NCBI GenBank assembly: GCA_965275915.1
Contig: CBDHYI010000007.1
Coordinates: 620,001 to 684,000, forward strand
Length of the DNA stretch: 64,000 bases
Source: JBDWFY01 sp965275915
Lineage (GTDB): Bacteria > Pseudomonadota > Alphaproteobacteria > Rhizobiales > Stappiaceae
Direction: 5' to 3'
Position numbers and translations under genes: made by a program. The notes under the pieces are model-generated. The model searched no databases. It saw only the letters and a program-made list of their open reading frames with translations, and was not told where the DNA came from. Within the stretch, counting starts at the first letter, position 1. Each line of letters begins with the position of its first letter. Positions 26,420-34,545 of this stretch are shown here, in pieces.

Positions 26420-27509
26420 CAATACGGTCCTGAAACCCGGCGATACCGTCGGCATGCTGGGAGGCGGTCAGCTTGGCCGGATGATGGCGCTGGCCGCGGC
26501 GCGGCTGGGACTGAAAGTCCATACCTACTGCCCCGATCCGGACAGCCCCGCATTTGACGTATCCGCCGCCCGAACCGTTGCCGCCTATGAAGACGAAGGC
26601 GCGCTGACGGCATTTGCACAGTCCGTTCAGGTTGTGACCTACGAGTTTGAAAACGTTCCGAAGGACACCGTCGAGATTCTGACAAAACATGTGCCGGTAC
26701 GCCCGGGCGCCACCCCCCTTGCGGTATCGCAGGACAGACTGTCGGAAAAACAGTTCCTTGCTGACCTCGGCGTTCGGGTGGCCCCGTTCCATCGTATCGA
26801 CAGCCCTGCCGATATCGCAGCCGGTGCGGATCTCTGCGGCCTGCCGGCCATCCTGAAGACACGCAGATTTGGCTATGACGGCAAAGGCCAGACCACTTTA
26901 TCGTCTGTGGAGGATGCGCACAGAGCGTGGAACGACATCGGCGGTGCCCCGGCCATCCTTGAAGGCCGGATCAGTTTTGCTGCGGAATGTTCCGTGCTCG
27001 TGGCCCGCAACCACCTGGGCGCGAGCGAAGTTTACGATATTCCTGAAAATGTCCACCAGAATCACATCCTGAAATGGAGTCGGGTTCCCGCCCAAAGCCT
27101 TGATCGAGGTGCAATAGACGAAGCCAAACGAATTGGCGCAAAGATTGCGGAAGCACTCGATTATGTCGGCCTGCTGGCTGTAGAGTTGTTTGTCGAGCGC
27201 AGCGAAAACGGGGAGATCGGCCTGGTGGTCAATGAAATTGCTCCGCGAGTCCACAATTCCGGTCACTGGACCGAGGACGGATGTCTGGTGTCCCAGTTCG
27301 AGCAGCATATCCGGGCGGTCGCGGGGTGGCCGCTGGGCAGCCCGCACCGTATTGCGGATGTGGAGATGGAAAACCTGATCGGCTCGGATGCCGAAGGCTG
27401 GTCGGCCGTGCTATCCGAACCGGGTGCGCATCTTCATCTTTATGGAAAACGCGAGATCCGACCGGGCCGGAAGATGGGTCACGTCAACCGGCTTACAGCC
27501 AAGACCTAG
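26412..27509 (+). CDS. purK: N5-carboxyaminoimidazole ribonucleotide synthase
   Basis: ATP-grasp enzyme that carboxylates AIR with bicarbonate to give N5-CAIR, the substrate of PurE. The 365-aa product has VGMLGGGQLGRMMALAA, TYEFENVP, the ATP-grasp core with KTRRFGYDGKGQ, and NEIAPRVHNSGHWT. It starts inside the end of purE, and a longer frame upstream only repeats the purE region out of frame. It is convergent with the MATE exporter gene, 18 bases apart. Confidence 0.96.
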   Translation: MPDNTVLKPGDTVGMLGGGQLGRMMALAAARLGLKVHTYCPDPDSPAFDVSAARTVAAYEDEGALTAFAQSVQVVTYEFENVPKDTVEILTKHVPVRPGATPLAVSQDRLSEKQFLADLGVRVAPFHRIDSPADIAAGADLCGLPAILKTRRFGYDGKGQTTLSSVEDAHRAWNDIGGAPAILEGRISFAAECSVLVARNHLGASEVYDIPENVHQNHILKWSRVPAQSLDRGAIDEAKRIGAKIAEALDYVGLLAVELFVERSENGEIGLVVNEIAPRVHNSGHWTEDGCLVSQFEQHIRAVAGWPLGSPHRIADVEMENLIGSDAEGWSAVLSEPGAHLHLYGKREIRPGRKMGHVNRLTAKT

Positions 27510-27527
27510 GTCCGGCCCTCTCATCCA

Positions 27528-28940
27528 TCAGGGCGACGCCGGAACAAATCCATCGATCAGGCCCAGATTCTCGCGTCTGGCGAACCGCAGCGTCGCAGCC
27601 GCAGCGACCGCCGCAAGGCCGCTGGCAAGTCCCCACCATATGCCGACCCCACCCATCTGCAGGGGAAAAGCCAGAAGATAACCCAGGCCCAGCCCGATAA
27701 TCCAATAACCGATCAGGGCGTAAATCATGACCACCTTGGTGTCGTTCAGACCGCGCAGGGCCATGCCGCCAATCACCTGTGCCCCGTCAACGATCTGAAA
27801 TACCGCCGCAACCGCCATGAACGAGACGCCAAATACCAGAACGGACGGCGCCAACGGGTCGGTTTCGTCCTGATAGAGACCGATCAGGGTTTCCGGTATC
27901 AGCCAGAAGATGATCGCAGCCAGAAACATAAAGAAAACCGCGCTTGCCATTGCCGTCCAGCCGGCAATGCCGATACCCGGCGAATCACCGCGTCCTGCCG
28001 CAAGGCCCACGCGAACCACCGTCGCCTGCCCAAGTCCAAGCGGCACCATGAACGTGATTGCGGCACATTGAGCAACGATAGCGTGAGCCGCCAGTTCCTG
28101 AATACCGATCCACCCCATCATCAATGCGGCAACGGCGAACATACCGACTTCAGCAAGAAGGGTCATTCCGATCGGGAGACCGAGCCGAACGATCCGCTGT
28201 AAAATCTGCAGGTCCGCCCGCCAGATCCGACCGAACAGCGCGTAACGGCGCAGTTTCCGATGCAGCACAATATAAGCGACAATGATAATGAGGCCCGTGG
28301 AGGAAGAAATAACCGAGGCTATCCCAGCCCCGACCAGACCCAGTGCCGGCATGCCGAGATGGCCGAAAATGAGCCCGTAATTCAGAACACCATTCATGAC
28401 CGCCGAAAAAATGGTCGCCCACAAAATCGCCTGGGCATAGCCTGTGGTTGCCAAAAACACGCGCAGGGCGATCAGTCCGATGGCAGGAAAAAACGACCAT
28501 TTCAGGATGTCCATATAGGCGCTGGCCCTCAAAACCAGCTCCGGATCCTGCCCAAGAAATGTGAGAACAGGCGCGGTGTATGACAGGGCAACCATCGCAA
28601 TTGCCGAAAATATTACGGCAACCCAGATGCCCTGCCGAACTACCCGGCGCATGGCCCTCAGGTCGCGACCGCCATAGGCCTGGGCGGACAGCGGCATCGC
28701 CGCCTGCACAACGCCGACTCCAAACAACCACAACACAAAATAGTAATTGAAGGCCAGAACCGACGCGGCAAGATCTTCTGCACTCAACCAGCCGATCATG
28801 AGCACGTCCATGGTGTTGACCGAAATCTGCGCCAGCTGCGTCCCGGCAAGCGGAAGCCCCAGCCGCAGCAGATGCGACAGCTCCGTTTTCCAGACAGACA
28901 TGGAACCGGCATGATAAATGCCGGACTGACCGGTTGACAT
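27528..28940 (-). CDS. MATE family efflux transporter (NorM-like)
   Basis: A 470-aa inner-membrane protein with about twelve helices in two related halves, as in MATE cation/drug antiporters. Motifs include GLPLAGTQLAQISVNTMDVLMIGWL in the first helix pair and LGLPIGMTLLAEVGMFAVAALMMGWIG at the start of the second half. Exports drugs or cationic metabolites in exchange for sodium or protons. The ATG at 28940 has GGAG seven bases before it; a longer frame to 29102 lacks a site and adds a non-membrane segment. Confidence 0.9.
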   Translation of the reverse strand: MSTGQSGIYHAGSMSVWKTELSHLLRLGLPLAGTQLAQISVNTMDVLMIGWLSAEDLAASVLAFNYYFVLWLFGVGVVQAAMPLSAQAYGGRDLRAMRRVVRQGIWVAVIFSAIAMVALSYTAPVLTFLGQDPELVLRASAYMDILKWSFFPAIGLIALRVFLATTGYAQAILWATIFSAVMNGVLNYGLIFGHLGMPALGLVGAGIASVISSSTGLIIIVAYIVLHRKLRRYALFGRIWRADLQILQRIVRLGLPIGMTLLAEVGMFAVAALMMGWIGIQELAAHAIVAQCAAITFMVPLGLGQATVVRVGLAAGRGDSPGIGIAGWTAMASAVFFMFLAAIIFWLIPETLIGLYQDETDPLAPSVLVFGVSFMAVAAVFQIVDGAQVIGGMALRGLNDTKVVMIYALIGYWIIGLGLGYLLAFPLQMGGVGIWWGLASGLAAVAAAATLRFARRENLGLIDGFVPASP

Positions 28941-29226
28941 GAAGGGCTCCGAAATGAATGAGGGCAAGTGCCGCAATCCTATTGCCCCCGCGCGAAATTG
29001 TCGACTACAGGAAAACCCATAGGGTTCTCCCAGCACCGGTATGCGGACCCGGGCGCGGAAGTCAGAAAATGTCATCAAATTGCCGCCCCTGTCTGTGGAC
29101 ATTCCGGACCGGATCTGTTATTCACCCAACTCACGGTGAGCGACGTGGAAGCGGCGCACTTACTTGCGCACCCATATTAAGCCAGCCAATCGTCATAGAA
29201 ACATTTTTAATCACGGGACTAAACGC

Positions 29227-29451
29227 GTGCAGGTTCTCGTTCGCGACAACAATGTCGACCAGGCTCTGAAAGCCCTCAAAAAGAAGATGCAACGGGAAGG
29301 CATCTTCCGTGAAATGAAGCTTCGTAATCACTATGAAAAGCCGTCTGAAAAGAGGGCTCGGGAAAAGGCCGAAGCAATCCGGCGGGCAAGGAAACTTGCG
29401 CGCAAACGGGCACAGAAAGAGGGCCTGCTGCAGGCCGGCGGCCGTCGCTGA
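29227..29451 (+). CDS. rpsU: 30S ribosomal protein S21
   Basis: The 74-aa product is canonical S21: MQVLVRDNNVDQALKALKKK, then REGIFREMKLRNHYEKPSEKRAREKAEAIRRARK and a basic C-terminal extension typical of alphaproteobacteria. S21 helps the 30S subunit bind mRNA near the anti-Shine-Dalgarno helix. The start is a GTG at 29227; the open frame continues upstream but the added residues are not S21. A terminator-like hairpin follows at 29498. Confidence 0.95.
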   Translation: MQVLVRDNNVDQALKALKKKMQREGIFREMKLRNHYEKPSEKRAREKAEAIRRARKLARKRAQKEGLLQAGGRR

Positions 29452-29497
29452 TCGGCAGTCCCTGACCGGCTTTCCGCCATATTTAGAAGACACGTTG

Positions 29498-29535
29498 GAT
29501 CACACTGGTCACCCAGGTGATCCTTTCGTGTTTTG
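29498..29535 (+). terminator. Probable terminator after rpsU
   Basis: GGATCAC/GTGATCC stem with a twelve-base loop that contains a smaller inverted repeat, then CTTTCGTGTTTT. The T-tract is interrupted, so it is only probable. Confidence 0.5.
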
Positions 29536-29635
29536 TACCAGGGGAATATTCCGGCCATCGAATCAGATACACTCGCCTTCCGGGTGCTGATCTGTCTTCG
29601 CATAAGTGCGCCGGACCAAACGGGTCAATCTGAAG

Positions 29636-30445
29636 ATGCGGCGAAACCTTCATGTTCTTGTCCTGCTGGCAACAGTATCGGTTGCCGGCTGTAAGACGAC
29701 AAGCGGGATTTATCCTGACGTTCCGGTCGACAAAAATGCCGGTTCTTCAGCCAACATCGAATCCCTGACCCAGGTGGTCAACACCAATCCCAACGATGCG
29801 ACAGCCTACAATGTCCGCGGCACGGCGTACGGGCGGGCCGGCAAGCTGGATGATGCCGCCCAGGATTTCACGCAGGCGCTAAGTCTCGACCCGAACTACT
29901 ATCAGGCTTATGCCAACCGCGCCCTTGTCTACCGGCGAATGGGAAGGGACCAGCAGGCCATTGCGGACTACAACAATGCCCTGCGCTTGAAGCCCGATTA
30001 CGAGGTTGCCCTGATCGGCCGCGGCAATGTTTATCGGCAGACCGGCCAATTGAACCGGGCACTGGCCGACTTTGATGCCGCCATCCGCCTCAACAGTGGC
30101 GATGCCAGAGCATTTCACAATCGCGGCCTGATCTATCAGGCCCAGGGGCAACACAGCTTCGCTATCGAGGACTTTTCGACCGCCATCGGCCTGAACCCGA
30201 AAGCTCCGGCTCCTCACACCGGCCGCGGCATCTCTTATCTTGCCATCGGCGATGCCAGAAGCGCGCTGGAGGACCTCACGGTCGCAGTCAATCTCGATAA
30301 ACGCTACGCGTCTGCCTGGGCCAACCGTGGCCTGGCCCTTGAAAAACTTGGCGAAACCACCAAGGCGCGCACGTCCTTCAACCGGGCTTTGCAGATCGAA
30401 CCAGGCAATGACATTGCCAAGGAAGGCCTGCGGCGCCTTGGTTGA
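29636..30445 (+). CDS. TPR-repeat lipoprotein
   Basis: A 269-aa protein with a lipoprotein signal peptide (lipobox VAGC near residue 19) and about six tetratricopeptide repeats (about residues 55-265), such as ATAYNVRGTAYGRAGKLDDAAQDFTQAL and YYQAYANRALVYRRMGRDQQAIADY. Architecture is like NlpI, an outer-membrane lipoprotein that recruits peptidoglycan hydrolases and proteases. The ATG at 29636 puts the lipobox at the right distance; an in-frame GTG 10 codons upstream is less likely. Confidence 0.87.
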   Translation: MRRNLHVLVLLATVSVAGCKTTSGIYPDVPVDKNAGSSANIESLTQVVNTNPNDATAYNVRGTAYGRAGKLDDAAQDFTQALSLDPNYYQAYANRALVYRRMGRDQQAIADYNNALRLKPDYEVALIGRGNVYRQTGQLNRALADFDAAIRLNSGDARAFHNRGLIYQAQGQHSFAIEDFSTAIGLNPKAPAPHTGRGISYLAIGDARSALEDLTVAVNLDKRYASAWANRGLALEKLGETTKARTSFNRALQIEPGNDIAKEGLRRLG

Positions 30446-30501
30446 CCGGCGGATGCTGCCGAATCAGACATCCCTTTTAATCTTTTGAAACCGGCATTCC
30501 A

Positions 30502-32310
30502 TCAGGGATTGCAAACACCGCATGTGCGTGTGTCTTTACGCGCCAGAGACTCAGCGACTTTCAACGCCTCTTCCCGATCGCGGGCTTTGTGCCAACGCGC
30601 GCTGTTCTCCGAAGCGTCGACCTCGCTGTCTGGATCGACACCCTGGCAATAGCGACATGTCGCGGCGTGAATACGCACCCGGTCACGAGCTGGGTTTTCG
30701 TAAATGAAATAGGTAATTTCCGCGTCCGCCTCGACCTCCGGCTTTTCCGGCGGACCCTCTATGATGGCCTGCTCCAGTGCCATTTCGTCCACGATATCCT
30801 CATGCTCTGCCTCCGGTTTCTCCAGGGTTTCCGTGTCGGAGGGCGATTTCTGCAAAGCCACGATCAGTTTTTCTGAAGCACCCGGCCCCGTCTTCGTCGC
30901 TCCGGCCTCGACCGCTTTGCGGATCTCCGCTTCAACGCGGGCCGTCAGGTTTGGAACCGGCGGACTGTCCGTGACGAGAGTTTCAAACGAAGAGGCATCG
31001 CGCACCTGGACAATCTGCCGGCCCTCCGCCAGTTGCAGATGATGACGCAGGGCGCGCACGGCCAATCCGGGATTATCCGGATCTTTGGGATCTTCTATGG
31101 TCCAGTAGTGATTGTGAGCAAGGAAGCCCGACCGTTTCCGGGTTTCGACGGCGACATCCCTGACCCCTGTCCTGAAAACAGCAGACAGTGGCGCGCTGAC
31201 CGGATCGCCGAAAACAAAAAAACGGCTGGGTATGTAAAGATTCGTCCATCGAACCGGGGCAAAAACAGCACCATGATGGGGAATGGGACGCGTGACATAT
31301 TTGCTTCCGGACAGCGGCCGTTCGTAGGTGAACCGGCTGTTGGGGCCGTTCACCTCTTCGACCGGCGGAGCCACCGGAAATTCGCGTTCTGCGATTTTTT
31401 CCGCCAACACATCGGCGGATGGCGCAAGCAGTACGGACGCGCGGGAGAGCGGGCTGCCGATCGTCAGAAAATCGGTCACGCACCAGGGACTGCCGTTGGC
31501 TTTCAGTTCGTCGCAGTAATCCCGCTGGGCCTCTTGATAGCCGTCAATGTCAAAGGGATCGTTTTTGATGGTTTGCTGCAGCCAGTCGAGCGCCATATGG
31601 CGTGAGCCCACGGCTCTGGTATTGTATCGGGGCCAGGCAGCACGAAGAATATCGTAGCCGATAACCGACCCCGTACCGTGCCCGACCAGCACAATCCTCG
31701 TATATTCGCCGCTGTCGATCATGTTCTGGAGAAGCCGCGCTCCGGCTTCTCTGATTTTTCCGCGTCGCCTGATGTCAGCCGGAGCGAACCCGAAATACCG
31801 GATGGACTTCCCAAGCACCGGAAAGAGCAGGATATGAGGTACGGTCGCCAGAAACAGACAGATCGGAAGCACTGTGTACCAGGGCGTGCTGAAAAGTTGC
31901 ACCGCCGGTGGAAGAAACTGATGAACAGCCAGCAGAACAGCGGCCAGCGCCAATATCCAGTTGAGACACCAGAATCGGACCGGTGTCGTCGGCATTCCAA
32001 ATGGCAGGCGGATCATAGTCAGACGCAACCAGGTCGCAAAATGGCGCAGCCGGGGCCGTCCGATCATGTGGGCCCAATAAAACTCAAAAAAATCCGTTCT
32101 CAAACCATCGCTGTTGTGCGTGGTCGTTAACCGGCGTACTTCCGACGCTTTGGAAAATTTATCCGGTTTGCTCCAAACGGTTCCGACCTGCCACCGCTCC
32201 CTTACGGATGCATCCTTTTGCCAGACGCTGTCAACAAACCCGCGCAACGTGTCCATCGGCCACTTTTCGCCGATATCGTGGATAATCAGGACAGCTTGTT
32301 TGTCTGCCAT
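30502..32310 (-). CDS. Alpha/beta-hydrolase-like membrane protein lacking the nucleophile
   Basis: A 602-aa protein of unknown function. It opens with a hydrolase-type first strand (AVLIIHDIGEKWP), has two predicted membrane helices (about 113-133 and 145-166), then RIVLVGHGTGSVIGYDIL at 206-222. In active lipases this elbow reads GHSxG; here the serine is replaced by glycine (GHGTG), with a serine two residues later. A long acidic linker (about 445-550) leads to a C-terminal module with two paired cysteines (CRYC and CGVC), possibly metal-binding. It may be a pseudo-hydrolase scaffold. The ATG at 32310 is preferred to a TTG three codons upstream. Confidence 0.65.
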   Translation of the reverse strand: MADKQAVLIIHDIGEKWPMDTLRGFVDSVWQKDASVRERWQVGTVWSKPDKFSKASEVRRLTTTHNSDGLRTDFFEFYWAHMIGRPRLRHFATWLRLTMIRLPFGMPTTPVRFWCLNWILALAAVLLAVHQFLPPAVQLFSTPWYTVLPICLFLATVPHILLFPVLGKSIRYFGFAPADIRRRGKIREAGARLLQNMIDSGEYTRIVLVGHGTGSVIGYDILRAAWPRYNTRAVGSRHMALDWLQQTIKNDPFDIDGYQEAQRDYCDELKANGSPWCVTDFLTIGSPLSRASVLLAPSADVLAEKIAEREFPVAPPVEEVNGPNSRFTYERPLSGSKYVTRPIPHHGAVFAPVRWTNLYIPSRFFVFGDPVSAPLSAVFRTGVRDVAVETRKRSGFLAHNHYWTIEDPKDPDNPGLAVRALRHHLQLAEGRQIVQVRDASSFETLVTDSPPVPNLTARVEAEIRKAVEAGATKTGPGASEKLIVALQKSPSDTETLEKPEAEHEDIVDEMALEQAIIEGPPEKPEVEADAEITYFIYENPARDRVRIHAATCRYCQGVDPDSEVDASENSARWHKARDREEALKVAESLARKDTRTCGVCNP

Positions 32311-32610
32311 CTGGCGCAACCTTAGGGTCAGGGGCGGAGCTTGTCGGTCGAATCAAACGCCCGCGCATCCAAATCCCTACTAAACGGTAGATCATTCACA
32401 AATGCATGACAAACCGCACAGCAATGCGGCAACACAGTTGTTAAAGGAAAAAATACGGTTCTTCAAAGAGCAACAGAAATAAATACGGCCGCTGATTTCA
32501 TCTCTTGAGAACAAGTTCAAAACAAACCCGCAAAAACAGACTTTTTGCTATCACTGTTCTTGAGTTATCCGATCACATATTCTGTGGATTGCGTCCCGAG
32601 ACAGCCGGTA
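32311..32610. other. 300-bp A+T-rich intergenic region
   Basis: It lies between the cytochrome oxidase subunit IV gene and the hydrolase-like gene, both leftward, and presumably holds the promoter of the latter. I see no gene, terminator with a good tail, or strong repeat in it. Confidence 0.4.
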
Positions 32611-32895
32611 TCAGGTCGCGGTAACGATCCAGGCCAGTACACACAACGCAAAAACAACCGCGGAAGGAATCCAGCCTCTGTCACCGCCAAACAGGCCGAT
32701 TGCCGCCGCAATGAAGGTCGCGATTATCAGGATCGTCCCAAAAAACGTGCCGGCACCGCCACCATAGGTAAAGAGGATGAGACACACCAGAATATTGAAA
32801 ATGGCAAGGATCGATATTTTCGAAAATCGAATGAAGCCGTCATAGGTCTTCTGATGTTCTTCAAAATCCATACTGGTAGCTGGCTTTTCAGACAT
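32611..32895 (-). CDS. aa3-type cytochrome c oxidase subunit IV family protein
   Basis: The 94-aa product has the short amphipathic start and the family signature MDFEEHQKTYDGFIRFSK (residues 9-26) of PF07835, followed by a transmembrane helix (27-45). Here it continues with two more hydrophobic helices (48-68 and 74-93), a longer version common in Rhizobiales. Subunit IV packs against subunits I and III of the aa3 oxidase in Paracoccus and is not needed for activity. No other cox gene is in this window. Confidence 0.82.
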   Translation of the reverse strand: MSEKPATSMDFEEHQKTYDGFIRFSKISILAIFNILVCLILFTYGGGAGTFFGTILIIATFIAAAIGLFGGDRGWIPSAVVFALCVLAWIVTAT

Positions 32896-33045
32896 TGCGT
32901 CCCCGACCGATAAAATGTGTCTCCTGAGAGAGCTTTATATCAAACTTTTCGACCGGGCAATGGGGCAGATGTGTCCCTGCGGGAAAGAATAAGTTCCATA
33001 TTCGGGGGGAAAACCGAGATGCATCAACCTTCTTAGAAATTACAC

Positions 33046-34428
33046 CTAGTCACAACTCGCTGCAGGCTCAGGACCCAGCTTTGCCTGTTCAAGAAGCCGG
33101 GCCTGCCGGTCCGCAACATTCTTTTCCTGAAAACCGTCAATCTGTTCGTTGAACAACCTGTAAAAATTCATCTCGGCCTTGAGATGCAAAAAGACCCCTC
33201 CAAGCCCGATCGCTGCCCGATCCATAAATACAAACTCGCGCGGTACCCTTACCGGCCCTTTTTCCTTCAGTGCCTGATGAACGCGAAATGCCTCCTTGCG
33301 ACCATAGGCCGCCGGGCTCACACCATCCGCCAGTGACCGGACCCTGTCTTCCAGCAACGGTCCGTAGATAAATTTCGCCCAGATATTCAGAACATCGATC
33401 AATTCGTTCGTCAGACCGCGGAACCCCCACCTTTCATAAGCGGCAACCGTCTGGTCGCGATTGTCCGTCCGCATCCCGTGATACAGATCGACAACCCCCT
33501 GCACGAATCCTGACGGAAAAATACGGATGCACCCGTAGTCGAGCAGGTTGATCCCGTATGCTTCGCCGTCGCGTTCGAAGATGGTATAATTTCCAAGATG
33601 CGGGTCGCCGTGAATGATGCCGACATGGCTGAACGGATGCCACCAGGCCTTGAACATGGCCGCCGCTATGTTGTTTCTTTCCTGAAGCGGACGCTCCTTG
33701 AATTCAAGCAGCCCCTGCCCTTCAAGCCAGTTCATGGTCAACAGGCGCCGGGTGGAGAGCTCAGGCAGAACATCGGGTATCCGGATCGTTTCCTCGTCCG
33801 CGAAGACCTTTCGATACACCGTCATATGCGCCGCTTCACGTTCATAGTCGAGCTCCTCACGAACCCGATCGCCGATTTCCGACGCAATCTCAGTCGTGTC
33901 AATGGCCGGTCGCATGCGCCGGTGAATTGAGAACAGCATGCCCAGCTGCTGAAGGTCCGCCTCCACAGCGGAATCCATGTCCGGATATTGCAGCTTGCAA
34001 GCCAGCGTCTCGCCGCTGAGCGCCTTTGCCCTGTGAACCTGTCCGAGCGACGCGGCGGCTGCCGGTTCTTTTTCAAACTCGGCGAACTTTTTCTGCCATC
34101 CCGGACCGAGTTCGGCATTCATCCGGCGCTTCACGAATCCCCAGCCCATGGGCGGGGCGTTGGACTGAAGCGAAGCAAGTTCCTCTGCATACTCCGGTGG
34201 AATTGCATCAGGGATTGTCGAAAGCAACTGAGCAACCTTCATGACCGGTCCCTTGAGATTGCCAAGGGCAGCCGTGAGATCGGCAGCATTTTTGTCCTTG
34301 TTCAGATTAACGCCGAACAGCCGGGCACCGGCCATCTTTGCGGCTATTCCGCCGACATTGGTGCTTACCTTCGCATACCGGCCGACCCGAGCCGAAAGGC
34401 GATTGGCTTCCTTGTCTTTCTGTGCCAT
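33046..34428 (-). CDS. ABC1/UbiB family atypical kinase
   Basis: A 460-aa protein of the ABC1 (AarF/UbiB/COQ8) family, which supports ubiquinone synthesis or lipid homeostasis. The KxGQ motif is present in changed form (KVAQLLST), followed by PPEYAEELASLQSNAPPM, the Ala-rich loop AAAASLGQVHRA, the VxCKLQYP lysine strand, and the catalytic IIHGDPHLGNY and LLDYGCIR motifs. It lacks C-terminal membrane helices typical of UbiB. The ATG at 34428 fits the conserved N-terminus; a frame to 34485 is open. It lies upstream of oxidase subunit IV in the same direction. Confidence 0.88.
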   Translation of the reverse strand: MAQKDKEANRLSARVGRYAKVSTNVGGIAAKMAGARLFGVNLNKDKNAADLTAALGNLKGPVMKVAQLLSTIPDAIPPEYAEELASLQSNAPPMGWGFVKRRMNAELGPGWQKKFAEFEKEPAAAASLGQVHRAKALSGETLACKLQYPDMDSAVEADLQQLGMLFSIHRRMRPAIDTTEIASEIGDRVREELDYEREAAHMTVYRKVFADEETIRIPDVLPELSTRRLLTMNWLEGQGLLEFKERPLQERNNIAAAMFKAWWHPFSHVGIIHGDPHLGNYTIFERDGEAYGINLLDYGCIRIFPSGFVQGVVDLYHGMRTDNRDQTVAAYERWGFRGLTNELIDVLNIWAKFIYGPLLEDRVRSLADGVSPAAYGRKEAFRVHQALKEKGPVRVPREFVFMDRAAIGLGGVFLHLKAEMNFYRLFNEQIDGFQEKNVADRQARLLEQAKLGPEPAASCD

Positions 34429-34545
34429 CGGCGGATCTGTCCCTAAGTGCTTAAGAAAGAACGGTTCAATAATGCCATTGAACATAGGCAGCCAAAACGA
34501 AAAATAAACCGCACATACTGTCGCGACAGCGCAGGCCTTGCGCGA

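Noticed and set aside
33060..33085. Second copy of the MITE end (GGCTCAGGACCC)
   Set aside because: The match is about eleven bases, lies within the coding end of the ABC1 kinase gene, and has no partner inverted repeat.
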